Notes: a model not told the origin generated them from the letters alone. A stretch of 64,000 nt of DNA from B10-G9 sp963712165 (GCA_963712165.1 CAVQGY010000002.1:1-64000), one strand, 5' to 3'. Counted from the first letter of the stretch, positions 15,876 to 25,538 are shown. A program made the numbers and translations.

Positions 15876-18300
15876 ATGAGTAAATCTAAACTCTCATTAC
15901 TACATATCACCTGGCGCCTGATCCTGGCCCTTTCGCTGGCTCTCCCTGCTGCCCTGGTGGTGGATCTTGATTCAGCCGAGGCCGGCGGCTGGCCTCCTCT
16001 CATTGGCCTGATCCCTGCGGCCATCAAGCGCAACCGGGTTTATAAAACCGCCAACAGCTACATCAAGGAAAAAAATGAGTATTATGACGCCCTGCGTGAA
16101 ACCGCTGCCCAGCAGCTGCTCGATCGAGAACTGACCTTCGGGCTGCGCGATAACCAGGTTGCGGCCTATATCAAGCTGGTCAACCTCATCGAAGAGGAAC
16201 GGGTTTCCATGCACGGTTTTGCCGAAGGCGAGAAGAAGGAAGCCTATGATACCTTTATGACCACCGCCGAGGGCGAACTGAAAGGTTTGATCCTCTCCAC
16301 AACCCCAGTCACCCGCGTGCTGGGGGCCTTCACCGATGGAATTAATTCCTCTCAGGGGCTTATTCAGGGTGCCATTACCAAGTTAACTGGCGGGGCCGGT
16401 GGTTTTATGGCTGATGTGGCCAAGGTGCGCCGCATCGGTCAGCGGATGGGAATCGCCGGCCAGTTGATCGGAGGTAAATTGGGAGAGGCTCTGCGCAAGG
16501 GAAGCTCCCGGATATCCTCGCTGACCAAACCCGTCGACCTGATCGAAGCAGACCTGATCCAGGTGATGGACGAACTGGGTGAGTTGGGAGAACACGTCGC
16601 CGATTTGCAGGATCAAGGCTACAAACCAGTCGCCAGCCAGACCGCCCGCGAGGTGGCCATCACCCTTGTCACCGGTGAAGGGGATCCAGCCATCTCCCTG
16701 ATCGCGGACCTCCTAGTGGCCAAACACGGAGCAGGTGGAGATTTCCGGGAACGAGCCAAAGACGTCATGCTGGGAACCGGCGCAGCCCGCTGCCGGGCCA
16801 AAGTGGAGCAAATCCGCCGGGTGATCTTCAAAATGCAGCTCGATCCCGTCGGGGAAGAAGAGAACGAACCCGATCTGTTCCCCTCCTGCAGTGTCGCAGA
16901 AGTACCCTCGGTGGAAGATGAAGTCGCCGCTGCAGGGTTCCCTGACGCCGAGGAAGTCGCGTCAGCAGAAGATACGGAGACAGAAAGCACTGAATCTGAA
17001 TCGGGGCAGGAACCCGTGACGGAAGCCCCTCAACCCACGGCCCAGGCGGCCGATCCTGAAGATCCAGGAACAGATGTTTTCGTTTCAGAAAATATCTGGG
17101 TTCTGGTCAGCACGGTGGCCAACCCCGGTAACGAGCGCACTAGCTTCACCGGCGGCACCGGCGATCTGGTCTACTTCGGTGAGGAGCGTTTCGCGGGCAA
17201 ATCCCTCACTTACACGGCATCGGATGGATTCTTCTCAGTCCATGCTGTGGATGTCGACCACGGTTACACCTATGCCGACACCACCGTTTCGGTCAACTTC
17301 GACAGCCCACCCGCCAGGCTCGAACCCGGCCAGGAGATCACTCTCTCCGCCAGTGCCAGCCATGGCGGATCGGTCAACGAGGGCGGGAGCGGCCTGGGTT
17401 TGCTCTTCCAGTACAGCTACCTGGGACGGGCGCTGGATCCGATCCTCCGCTATTCCCCCTTCAACCCCACCTGGGAAGGTTCCTCCAGCCAGGAGTGGAC
17501 CTTCACTCCGCCCATCGACCCCTCCCCTGGGAGAGAATTCGAGCTCTGGGCCGGCCTGTGGAACTCCCCTCCCTGTGCCGTGGTCTGGACCTACCAGGCC
17601 CAACCCAACCCCAACTACAGTGAAGCGGAGCCTCCTGCTCAGGGTGAAAGCAGTGCCACGCCAACAGCAAACCGAAGATGACCCGGTTTGCGCAGCCAAA
17701 CGCGAGGAAGTGGCTGCCAAAGTCGATATTGCCCGTGGGGCAGATACTGCCGATCTGGCGCTGGGCATCATCGGCCATTTAAGCGCCGCATTAGGGGATA
17801 TCCAGGTCAGCTATTGCGAGGGCGGGAGCGGCGCAGCGAGTAAAGGCACCCCGATCCGGATTGGGGACTGTGTCGAGACCGGCGCCAACGGAAGGGGCAA
17901 GATCACCTTCAATGACCGGGATGATAAATATAATGCTGATCCCACAACCCTATACATCAGCAGGGGCAGCAAGATGTGCTTCAGTGACTTCACCGTCCAC
18001 CGCGATGACGGCCGGCCCGGCATGATCGATCACATCCGGGGCGCGATCCGGATCATCACCCAGGGCTGGCGGCCGGGCAACAGCCTGGGGGTCGATGTCA
18101 GCGTCAGGGCAGCCGTCACCGTCGCCTCGGATATCGTCCTGGAATACGATCCCGACCTGGACCTGCTGCGGACCTATGTCAATGAAGGGAATGTCAGCGT
18201 CACCGACCTCCAAACTGGGAAGAGCCAGGAGCTGACGGATAATCAGCTACTGATCACCCAGCGGCGATTCGATCGGTTCTGTGGAGCGCATGAGCAGTAA
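15876..18300 (+). CDS. Secreted FecR-domain protein, interrupted by a frame break
   Basis: Probably one secreted protein of about 805 residues read in two frames. Frame one (15876-17681) has a signal peptide (LALSLALPAALVV), a helical region to about 330, an acidic Glu/Thr linker and a beta-rich domain. Frame two carries QTEDDPVCAAKREEVAAKV and a FecR domain (GTPIRIGDCVETGANGRGKI, LYISRGSKMCF, VRAAVTVASDIVLEY, YVNEGNVSV) and ends at 18300. Frame two has no plausible start codon with a ribosome site after the linker. Its coding character begins exactly where frame one loses it (17655-17680), so a one-base indel is likely. FecR domains here probably serve as extracytoplasmic scaffolds rather than iron sensors. 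It overlaps the next small gene. Confidence 0.7.
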
Positions 18301-18479
18301 TGTATGGAATGATCTGCTGGACGATCAGGACCTGGATATTGAGGATTCCCTCTTTTCCGGCGAGCCTTCTGATCAGGACCGTACCTCCCCGGGCCTGCTG
18401 GGTGTCGGTGCAGGGGTTGTGGTACTGGTCCTGGCTGTTGGGTGGTGTGCTGGTGTATCGGAAGAGGAAGAAGGACTAA
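18290..18479 (+). CDS. Small single-span membrane protein (frame break near 18441)
   Basis: The ATG at 18290 overlaps the end of the FecR gene. It encodes an acidic N-terminus (MSSNVWNDLLDDQDLDIEDS) and a transmembrane segment GLLGVGAGVVVLVLAVG. In the original frame the protein then becomes WCAGVSEEEEG and runs into repeat DNA. In the next frame it reads GVLVYRKRKKD and stops at 18477-18479, a normal positively charged cytoplasmic tail. The GGG at about 18440 is the likely indel site. About 62 residues after correction. Probable membrane partner of the upstream secreted proteins. Confidence 0.6.
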
Positions 18480-18497
18480 GGCTTTGGGCTGCGTCCC

Positions 18498-18617
18498 CGA
18501 CCGGATGGCTGTTTCACAGCCGACCGAGGACGGGGGGAGATATGCGCTTCGCGCATGACCGGTTGGCTCGCAGAGCGGCCCGACCGAGGACCGGGGCGGC
18601 TAAAGCCGCGACCGGGA
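18498..18617. repeat. Variable-stem hairpins separated by GACCGAGGACGGGG
   Basis: Four units: GGCTGT-TTC-ACAGCC (18507-18521), ATGCGC-TTC-GCGCAT (18542-18556), a less regular GGCTCGCAGAGCGGCC, and GCGGCT-AA-AGCCGC (18596-18609), ended by GACCGGG. Confidence 0.85.
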
Positions 18618-18636
18618 AAAACCGACTGTTATTGTA

Positions 18637-18659
18637 GGGGCGACGCAATGCGTCGCCCC
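18637..18659. repeat. GGGCGACNN palindrome
   Basis: Arms GGGGCGACGC / GCGTCGCCCC with loop AAT, preceded by GTA. Confidence 0.8.
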
Positions 18660-18680
18660 TTCCTTATCGAAAGAACACGA

Positions 18681-18778
18681 TCTACGCCCCCGATTGAAAC
18701 CGGGGGCTGAAACAATACAAACCTCCCTGAAGGGAGGTTTGGGGTAAATCAGCCCATGAATTCATCCATGGGTGTGAT
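18681..18778. repeat. Multi-hairpin repeat, copy d (one inner hairpin)
   Basis: CCCCCGATTGAAACCGGGGG + CTGA, one AAACCTCCC/GGGAGGTTT hairpin, then TCAG + CCCATGAATTCATCCATGGG. One of the two inner hairpins present in copies a, b and e is missing. Confidence 0.8.
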
Positions 18779-18876
18779 GAATTCCGTTCAGATAATCAAA
18801 TGCGAGCTTGCCACGCTTCGCTACCGCTCAGCGCAGGCTCTGCCTCCTTTCTATCAGCTCCTCAAAAAAACAAAAA

Positions 18877-18897
18877 GGGCGACCCGGCGGGTCGCCC
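18877..18897. repeat. GGGCGACNN palindrome
   Basis: Arms GGGCGACCC / GGGTCGCCC with loop GGC, preceded by an A-run and followed by CTAC; lies just beyond the 3' end of the glycyl radical enzyme gene. Confidence 0.8.
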
Positions 18898-18930
18898 CTA
18901 CATCAGAATCAATTACGTCTTACGCCAAAC

Positions 18931-21318
18931 TCACAGTCCCTTATGCTCCGTCCTGCTAATGATCTCCAGCTGGAGAGCTTCTGATAAGTCGCAGAAATAA
19001 TCCGAATAACCCGCCACGCGCACGATCAGGTCCCGGTAGGCTTCCGGGTTCTCCCGGGCAGCCTCCAGGGTGGCCCGGTCCACCACGTTGAACTGGATGT
19101 GGTGCCCGCCCAGCTTGAAGTAGGCTCGAACCAGCTGAGCCAATTTACTCAGTCCGGCCGGGGTATCCAGCAGGCTGGGATTGAGCTTCTGGTTCAGCAA
19201 GGTGCCCCCGGTTTTGCTGTGATCGATCTTGGCGGAGGAGTTCAGCACGGCGGTGGGACCTTTGCGGTCCGCGCCCTGAACGGGAGAGATGCCTTCGGAA
19301 AGGGGCAGCCCGGCATGCCGGCCGTCGGGGGTAGCGCCCACCATGGAGCCAAAATAGACATGACAGGTAGTGGGCAGCATGTTGACGTGGTGGGTCCCGC
19401 CCCGGGCATTGGGCCGGCCGTCGATCAGCTCCACATAGGCGTTAAAGACATCCCGGGCAATTTGGTCCGCCCGGTCGTCATCATTGCCATAGCGGGGTGT
19501 GCGATTCATTAACAGCTGGCGCTCCCGTTCTGCACCCTGGAAATCATTCTTCAGCAGCTCCAGAAGCTGATCCATGCTGAGGTTCTTCTCCTGGTAGACA
19601 TGGGTCTTGATGGCAGACAGGGCGTCTGTGATCGTGCCCAACCCCACACCCTGGATGTAGCTGGTGTTGTAGCGGGCCCCGCCCTGGTGATAATCCAGCC
19701 CCTTCTGGATGCAGTCATCGGTCAGGAGCGACAGGAACGGCGCCGGCATTTCCTCCGCGAAGAGCTTTTCAATTGCCAGGTTGCCTTCGATCTTGATATC
19801 AATGTATTTCTTGAGCTGGAACTTAAAAGCTTCAAATAGATCCTCGAAACTCTCAAATCCCAGCTGTTCCCCTGCTCCCCGCCTCCTCCTCTCCAAGTCT
19901 CCTATTCCCCCGTCGCCAATCTTCTCAAGGGAACCACCATTAAGCGTAATTTCTAGGATCTTGGGAATATTAAAATAGCCAGTCAGAATATAGGCCTCTT
20001 TCCCGAAAGCACCAGTCTCGACGCAGCCGCTGGTCCCCCCCTGGCGAGCATCGATCAGGTCCTTGCCCACCCGAAGCATTTCCTCAATCACCATCTCACT
20101 GTTGAAGAGATCCGGCTTGCCCATGCCTTCCCCGATCACTTCCATGGTTCTGAGCAGGAAATCGTCGGGAGTGTTCTGGCTAATATGGACCGAAGGGTTG
20201 GGCTGGACCTGCTTCATGGTCTGGATGGTGTCCAGCATCAGATAGGAAACCGTGCTGGCCCCGCTGGATCCATCCGACCTTAAGCCGCCCAGATTGATCT
20301 GCACAAAATCGGTGTAGGTCCCGCTTTCCTGGGCGGTCACACCCACCTTGGGTGGGGCAGGCTGATTGTCGAACTTGATCCACAGGCAGGCCAAAAGCTC
20401 TTCGGCGTCAGCCTGGGTCAGGCTCCCATCTGCCAGGCCTCGCTGGTAAAAAGGTTCCAGGTGCTGGTCCAGATGGCCGGGGCAGAAAGCGTCCCAGGGA
20501 TTCAACTCCAGGGTCACACCCAGATGCACAAACCAGTAGTACTGCAGGGCTTCCTGGAAAGTGCGGGGCGGATTGGCAGGTACTCGATCGCAGATCCCGG
20601 CGATTCTTTCCAGCTCACCTTTCCGGGTTGGATCCGCTTCAGCGCTGGCCAGATTCCGGGCCAGGTCAGCGTAGCGTTTGGCAAATCTGATCAGGGCCCG
20701 GGCTGTGATAGCCATGGCTTCCAGGTTTGCCATTTTGGCAGGGTAAGCCGGATCACTTGGTTTGATGGCCGCTATGGAGCGTTCGATCTCCGCCAGGAAA
20801 TCAGTCATACCCATCCGGTAGATCTTGTCATCCAGCACGGTATGGCCCGGGGAGCGCTGCTCCATGAATTCCGTGAACACACCTGCCTGATAGGCATCCA
20901 GCCAGGCTGGGCTCATCCTGGACAGCAGCTTTTCGCGGGTGGATTTTCCGTTCCAGAAGGGAATGATCTGCTCTTGATAGATCTTAAGGGTCTGGTCCTC
21001 AACCCGGAAAGCGACCTTCTCTCGCTGATGGAGGATATCCAGATCGGCCAGGGAGTGAGTGCATAGTTCGGGATAGGTTGGCGCCCGGCGAGGGCCGCTG
21101 CCCTTCTCCCCTACCAGCAGTTCTCCATCACCAATGGAGATTTCCTTATGATGCAGGATAAATTCAAATGCCCGGGCGCGCTGGATGGGAATTGGGATCC
21201 CCTCCAGATCGGATTCCCGGTAAAAGCGAGTCAGGAGTGTGGCCCGTTCCGGGTCCAGGGTGGGCAAGGCATCCTTACTCGCCTGTTGAAGATCTCTGAT
21301 TCTCCCTGATAATTCCAT
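18931..21318 (-). CDS. hypD: Glycyl radical enzyme, probable trans-4-hydroxyproline dehydratase
   Basis: 795 residues, full length for the PFL/glycerol-dehydratase-like family. The active-site cysteine lies in GGTSGCVETGAFG (about residue 435), and the glycyl radical loop RVAGYSDYF is 25 residues from the C-terminus (Gly about 770). Segments such as EFMEQRAPGHTVLDDKIY-like, TFQEALQYYWFVHLGV, NQPAPPKVGVTAQESGTYTD and GGARYNTSYIQGVG match hydroxyproline dehydratase (HypD), which converts trans-4-hydroxy-L-proline to pyrroline-5-carboxylate; this substrate is inferred. Around residue 475 the usual NNGVDPxTGK..G region is replaced by an Arg-rich low-complexity stretch (DLERRRRGAGEQ). The activase gene lies 30 bases upstream in the same direction. 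No P5C reductase gene is in the window. Confidence 0.82.
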   Translation of the reverse strand: MELSGRIRDLQQASKDALPTLDPERATLLTRFYRESDLEGIPIPIQRARAFEFILHHKEISIGDGELLVGEKGSGPRRAPTYPELCTHSLADLDILHQREKVAFRVEDQTLKIYQEQIIPFWNGKSTREKLLSRMSPAWLDAYQAGVFTEFMEQRSPGHTVLDDKIYRMGMTDFLAEIERSIAAIKPSDPAYPAKMANLEAMAITARALIRFAKRYADLARNLASAEADPTRKGELERIAGICDRVPANPPRTFQEALQYYWFVHLGVTLELNPWDAFCPGHLDQHLEPFYQRGLADGSLTQADAEELLACLWIKFDNQPAPPKVGVTAQESGTYTDFVQINLGGLRSDGSSGASTVSYLMLDTIQTMKQVQPNPSVHISQNTPDDFLLRTMEVIGEGMGKPDLFNSEMVIEEMLRVGKDLIDARQGGTSGCVETGAFGKEAYILTGYFNIPKILEITLNGGSLEKIGDGGIGDLERRRRGAGEQLGFESFEDLFEAFKFQLKKYIDIKIEGNLAIEKLFAEEMPAPFLSLLTDDCIQKGLDYHQGGARYNTSYIQGVGLGTITDALSAIKTHVYQEKNLSMDQLLELLKNDFQGAERERQLLMNRTPRYGNDDDRADQIARDVFNAYVELIDGRPNARGGTHHVNMLPTTCHVYFGSMVGATPDGRHAGLPLSEGISPVQGADRKGPTAVLNSSAKIDHSKTGGTLLNQKLNPSLLDTPAGLSKLAQLVRAYFKLGGHHIQFNVVDRATLEAARENPEAYRDLIVRVAGYSDYFCDLSEALQLEIISRTEHKGL

Positions 21319-21348
21319 CTCAACCTCACATCCAATAAAGTCCCACGA

Positions 21349-22254
21349 TCATCCCCGCAAATCCACCTCAAAACCCTGTTCCGATAATCGATTAGAGATA
21401 CTCTCCAGTAATGCCTCGTCTGGAATTTCCCAAATCCCTACTTCGCCCTCCCGTCCCAGGCGGGTGTATTTATCAGCGCTGAGAGCATGGTAAGGCAGCA
21501 GGGTTATCTTAATCTTACCATTCTGGGAGCCCAGGAATTCTCCCAGCCGGTCGATCTCGCTTTGAGTATCATTCACTCCCGGGATCACCGGACGGCGGAC
21601 CTGAATCTCGATGCCGCTTTCGACCAGGCGCTGGAAATTCTCCAGGATAGCTTGGTTTGAAACCCCAGTGGTCTGCTGGTGAAGATCATCATCGATGGCT
21701 TTTAGATCATACAGGACCAGATCCAGGTAAGGCAACTGGCGCTGCAGATCTTCCCAAGACCCGCTTCCGCAGGTATCCAGAGCTGTATGGATGCCAGCTT
21801 CCTGGCACAAACGGGAGCAGGCTTCCAGGAAATCTGGCTGGTTGAGCGGCTCGCCGCCCGAGAAGGTCACTCCACCTCCGGATTCCTGGTAAAAAACCCG
21901 GTCCCGGAGAATTTCCTCCAGCACTTCCCGGGCACTCACTTCGCGGCCTATCATTTCCCTTGCGCCCGGCATGCAAACCTCCACGCAATCGCCATCCAGC
22001 TGGCAGCGGGACCAAATCTGGGTGATCTTTCCCCCGACCAGCTGGGGAACACCATGGGGGCAGGCATCGATACATTCCCCGCAGGCCAGGCAGCGGTCAG
22101 GGCGAATAATTAACTCGATTTTGGGAGATTGGCTCTCGGGATTATGGCACCAGGCGCAGCGGAGCAGGCAGCCTTTGAAGAACACCGTGGATCGGATCCC
22201 GGGGCCGTCATGGATCGAAAAGCGCTTGATGTCGAAGATCATGCCGGTAGACAT
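21349..22254 (-). CDS. Glycyl radical enzyme activating enzyme (radical SAM)
   Basis: Installs the glycyl radical on the adjacent dehydratase using S-adenosylmethionine. The ATG at 22254 (MSTGMIFDIKRFS) fits family N-termini; the upstream in-frame extension is repeat-derived and has no homology-like content. The radical SAM motif is CLLRCAWC. An inserted ferredoxin-like region has a complete first cluster (CLACGECIDACP), but the second, CQLDGDCVEVC, lacks the usual second cysteine (Asp instead). Further motifs are SGGEPLNQPDF and DTCGSG. 301 residues, normal for activases with ferredoxin inserts. Probably co-transcribed with the dehydratase. Confidence 0.9.
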   Translation of the reverse strand: MSTGMIFDIKRFSIHDGPGIRSTVFFKGCLLRCAWCHNPESQSPKIELIIRPDRCLACGECIDACPHGVPQLVGGKITQIWSRCQLDGDCVEVCMPGAREMIGREVSAREVLEEILRDRVFYQESGGGVTFSGGEPLNQPDFLEACSRLCQEAGIHTALDTCGSGSWEDLQRQLPYLDLVLYDLKAIDDDLHQQTTGVSNQAILENFQRLVESGIEIQVRRPVIPGVNDTQSEIDRLGEFLGSQNGKIKITLLPYHALSADKYTRLGREGEVGIWEIPDEALLESISNRLSEQGFEVDLRG

Positions 22255-22334
22255 GGGATTTATCTTACCATTGAACAGGGAGCTTCGCTCCTGACCGAAG
22301 ACAGAAGACCGGGGAGGACTGGATCTCATTGTAG

Positions 22335-22355
22335 GGGCGACGCGATGCGTCGCCC
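22335..22355. repeat. GGGCGACNN palindrome
   Basis: Arms GGGCGACGC / GCGTCGCCC, loop GAT, preceded by GTAG. An adjacent GGAGC-TTC-GCTCC variable-stem hairpin with GACCG boxes lies at about 22280-22318. Confidence 0.8.
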
Positions 22356-22400
22356 GTTAAAGACCATCCCCGGATTAATACACTTCCTCGCAATAAAAAA

Positions 22401-22421
22401 GGGCGACCCGGCGGGTCGCCC
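22401..22421. repeat. GGGCGACNN palindrome
   Basis: Arms GGGCGACCC / GGGTCGCCC, loop GGC, A-run before and CTACAAT after; opposite polarity to the unit at 22335. Confidence 0.8.
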
Positions 22422-22474
22422 CTACAATCTCCACTACTCAAGATCAATCACCTTCTTCTTGTGTCTCAATCCGC

Positions 22475-23820
22475 TCAGACCAGACCAGCCGCGCAGCTCT
22501 GGTCCCTGGCATCCATCAAGCTGTTAAAAGCCTTGACCGCCTGGTTCAGTCTGTCAACATCTGCGTTCCTTAATAAAACGACCTGGTTATACAGATTGAG
22601 CGCTTCCTCATATGTGGCGTACACACCTTCCACAACTGCCTGTTGGGCCACACAGAGTTCATACAGATCCGGAGGTAGAGTGCCTTCGCAGCCCATCGAA
22701 TTAAAGACCTCCAGCTCCCCGCGAAATTCAGTTTCTGCCTGATCCATTTTGATGCCCAGATTCGCCAGGTGCCCATCATGGGCTGTAATAATATCATTTC
22801 GCTCCTGGATCTCCTGAAAGAGCTCGATTTCCTGACAGGATGCCAGGTGAAGGATCATATCCCCATAGAGCAGGGCATCTTCCTCCATTTCCTCTTTAAG
22901 GCTGATCATGCGGGTAAATGATTTTCCATCATTGATCGGGATAATCCAGGGTTCCTCAATAAATTCATTTCCTCCCAGCTCGGCAGGTTTAACCCCAATC
23001 CTGGTCGGGCCGGTGGTTTCAATATAACAATACCCGGCCATACCCTTAACATAGGTGGCAACCTCGGTTGGACACTGAATGCCCAGAGCCATGTGGTTGT
23101 TGTCTTCATAGATCAGCAAGGCTGCCCCGTAACCCAACTCCCGCAGGATCTTTCCCAGCAGGATGGATGTATCTCCACAAACCCCATTTTTGGTATAGAG
23201 CGTCTCATAGGGAAAATTGGTTTGATATCCTTCCCCATCCAGCTTTTCATAACTGAACAGCTTGTCACAATCATAGGTCAGGTGCTGGACCAGGCTGGTT
23301 AGGGCCATGACCAGATCGTCCCCGCTCTGATCAATGATCACGCCTCACTTCATCGATCAGATCGTTCACTATCTCCAGATCATCCTGTGAGGTCAAGAAA
23401 ATTCAGGTAGAACTGCTGCTGCCAGCCGTCTGGAAGTGTGCCGCGATAATAATAGTTCTTGTCGGCTGCCAAGAAATACTCATAACTGCTCTGATATAAC
23501 GGCAAGGTGATTGTATAGGGATTGCAGAGATATTCAAATGAATAGGATTGGGATAACTCCCCTTGTGGTTCAGGGAAGGTCTCAAAAGTTAGGGGCGTAA
23601 GTTGTGGTGCCGGGCTGGACAGGATAGTTGGGGATGTGAGGACAGTTGGTGTGATCATCGACTGACTGTCCTGGCCTGAGTTGAGAATCTCACTGAACGA
23701 ACACCCTGCCCCGACCCATCCAGAAACCACCAGGATCACTAATCCCAGCGGGTAAGCCAGCTTTGAGGAACGGTCAGAAGACTTTCGATTACCCATTCTG
23801 GAGAACAGAGATTCCCTCAT
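22475..23820 (-). CDS. Transglutaminase-like lipoprotein, interrupted by two frame breaks
   Basis: The 5' part (23820-about 23395) encodes a signal peptide with lipobox VGAGC, a Thr/Pro linker and a domain ending YYYRGTLPDGWQQQFYLNFL. The 3' part (from about 23345) continues VIIDQSGDDLVMALTSLVQ and has the transglutaminase-like core: KNGVCGDTSILLGKIL (catalytic Cys) and NNHMALGIQCP (His). Between them, a short stretch in the third frame reads TSQDDLEIVNDLIDEVRR, linking both parts naturally. So one protein of about 445 residues with two indels at roughly 23395 and 23345, or two decayed genes. Likely an extracytoplasmic peptidase- or transglutaminase-fold enzyme; substrate unknown. The C-terminal ~100 residues are helical. 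Confidence 0.68.
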
Positions 23821-23938
23821 TCAGATATTATAATGCGGGGATTTCTCCCTTGACCCCTGTTTAACATTTTTGTCAATCCACTGGGGAGGGTTATGAAGAA
23901 CTAATTTTCAATCTTCAATCTTCAATTTTTAATTATTC

Positions 23939-24346
23939 TCAATCCAGGAACTTCAGGATCAGCGGGATCAGGATCGCTGTCACGCCTGTGGTCACTACGG
24001 CCAGGATGAACAGCAGGTAGCGCGTATCGTAGTTAGAAACGATCGATGCGTCGTAGTACTGGTCCACGTTCTGGTCCTTATACATCTTCAGCAGCCCTGA
24101 GATCAGTTTGTTGCGGGTGTCTTTGCCGCGCAGCAAGCCGAAGATCACCACAATGTTGACAATGACCACCAAGCCAATGAAGGTGACCATGGTCCAGGTG
24201 GAGGCCGGACCGCGGTCATTCGCCACCCCGGAATTGATGCCCAGGGATATGAAGTTCAGGACGATCGCTACAATGATAAAAATGGTATCTGTCCGGGTGT
24301 TCTGCTTGATATCCATGATAATGTGATCATATACTTTTTCTAACAT
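23939..24346 (-). CDS. Small integral membrane protein of unknown function
   Basis: 135 residues, not recognised. It starts at an ATG preceded by AGGAGGTCTC. Three hydrophobic segments are visible: IFIIVAIVLNFISLGI, WTMVTFIGLVVIVNIVVIFGL, and RYLLFILAVVTTGVTAILIPLIL. Between the second and third lies a cytoplasmic-looking basic loop (RGKDTRNKLISGLLKMYKD). A 13-base stem lies upstream, separating it from the ATC-hydrolase-like gene. A TTCAATTTTTAATT motif run follows its 3' end. Confidence 0.75.
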   Translation of the reverse strand: MLEKVYDHIIMDIKQNTRTDTIFIIVAIVLNFISLGINSGVANDRGPASTWTMVTFIGLVVIVNIVVIFGLLRGKDTRNKLISGLLKMYKDQNVDQYYDASIVSNYDTRYLLFILAVVTTGVTAILIPLILKFLD

Positions 24347-24368
24347 GAGACCTCCTAATTGTGGATAG

Positions 24369-24397
24369 GATGCGGGATCCTTTGAGGATCCCGCATC
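24369..24397 (-). terminator. Perfect 13-base inverted repeat
   Basis: GATGCGGGATCCT / AGGATCCCGCATC around TTG, between two minus-strand genes and 12 bases beyond the upstream stop codon. Stem strength suits a terminator, but no T-run follows; it could instead protect the 3' mRNA end or regulate the following gene. Confidence 0.5.
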
Positions 24398-24409
24398 TTG
24401 CTAAATAAA

Positions 24410-24930
24410 TTACGCCTTACTACTCAAGTTCATCTTATCAAACCGTATCTCACACACCTCTTCCCCCTCCGCGATGGTTTTCCCCAGGCTGAAGGTAAAA
24501 GCCGGGAACTGGTCCGCTGTACCCCGGTCCCCTTCCATGGCAATATCGCACAGCTGCTGGATCTCCTCCGGGGTCGCGCCCAGCTTTTCCCAGGCGCTCA
24601 CCAGGGGGCAGTAATGGAAATCCAGGTGGTAGCGCTCCTCGTCCTGGGCCACGACTTCCATTTCAAAGACCGCCCGGCTGGTCTCGCCGGCAAAAACCTT
24701 GGCAAACTCAGCCAGGCTCGTCGGGGTCAGCCATCTCTCCCACGCCTGGTCTGGCCGCCCAGGCAGCCGGTGGTCCAGATAGCCGGCCGGGCGAATTCGT
24801 CCCAATCCAGGCCTCTCTGGCTGGCTTCCTTTAATAAGAGATACATCCAGGTAGCCCGGTGTTCAATGGCTTTTCGGACTTCCTGGACAACTTTTTGATC
24901 CAGTTCGTCTTGTGTGTAGGTTTTTTCCAT
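24410..24930 (-). CDS. L-2-amino-thiazoline-4-carboxylate hydrolase-like protein (frame break)
   Basis: Two overlapping frames form one family-like protein of about 170 residues. The 5' frame reads METK-like MEKTYTQDELDQKVVQEVRK, KAIEHRATWMYLLLKEA, then ARPAIWTTGCLGGQ. The second frame continues PDQAWERWLTPTSLAEFAKVF, VFEMEVVAQDEERYHLDFHYCPLVSAWEKLG and ends at 24410. HYCPL with the preceding region is typical of the ATC-hydrolase family, many of whose members have unknown substrates. The break lies near 24755-24765 in a GC-rich stretch. Upstream starts and ribosome site (ttcAATGGA region) are weak. Confidence 0.65.
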
Positions 24931-25186
24931 TGAATGACCTTACTATATAGTGGTATATCCTCTTTCCATTATAAACCTGGCGATAGCTTTTGTTCTCAGT
25001 TCTCCAGTCCCTTTCTCCTGGTCTCGTTTCTCAGGCCAACATACATCAATCACCATTATTAATTGATCGTTTACCCTGATCGACCTCCAGAACATAAGAG
25101 AAGGACTTTGCCCACCTAACAAAACCCTTAAATCTCCCGGAGAGAAAAGTCTCTATAATGGACTTAACAGACGGAAAAGGCATACC

Positions 25187-25387
25187 ATGTATACCAAACC
25201 GTTCCAGAAATTGGAGATCAAAAAGGAACAAAACTGGGAGCTGTGGCTGATCTCTCCGCTCAAGCGCACCAAACTTGGTTCCTTTACCAGTTTGGATGAG
25301 CTCAATCAGGTCCAGATCACCCTCTACCGGGCCTGGGAGAAAGCTCGCTATCCCCTCGATTGCCAAACTGACTTGATCAGGCACTGA
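25187..25387 (+). CDS. Small conserved-looking protein of unknown function
   Basis: 66 residues, soluble and mixed charge (MYTKPFQKLEIKKEQNWELW, then SPLKRTKLGSFTSLDELNQV, YRAWEKARYPLD). Supporting features are a TATAAT-like box at about 25153-25158, a weak GGAAAAGG upstream of the ATG and a stop before the next repeat. No family was recognised. The opposite strand also has an open frame, but it lacks a start signal and protein-like composition. Confidence 0.5.
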   Translation: MYTKPFQKLEIKKEQNWELWLISPLKRTKLGSFTSLDELNQVQITLYRAWEKARYPLDCQTDLIRH

Positions 25388-25441
25388 AGCCACCTGATTG
25401 GTCATTGCGAGGAAATATACCTTGGTTGAATATACCAAAAC

Positions 25442-25462
25442 GGGCGACCTGGCAGGTCGCCC
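25442..25462. repeat. GGGCGACNN palindrome (CCT/AGG variant)
   Basis: Arms GGGCGACCT / AGGTCGCCC, loop GGC. The last stem pair differs from other copies by a compensated change (C-G to T-A). Confidence 0.85.
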
Positions 25463-25493
25463 CTACGTTTTAATATTTCCCCTCATTTTCGTC

Positions 25494-25538
25494 TTGACAA
25501 CCCTTCTGATTCATGTATAATATCCATAGACTAGTCTA
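25494..25538 (+). promoter_or_regulatory. Sigma70-type promoter with palindrome at the start site
   Basis: TTGACA (25494-25499), a 16-base spacer and TATAAT (25516-25521). A perfect 12-base palindrome TAGACTAGTCTA (25527-25538) covers the expected start point, 38 bases before the ATG of the membrane protein gene. The winged-helix regulator that is second in this operon is the obvious candidate to bind it. Confidence 0.85.
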
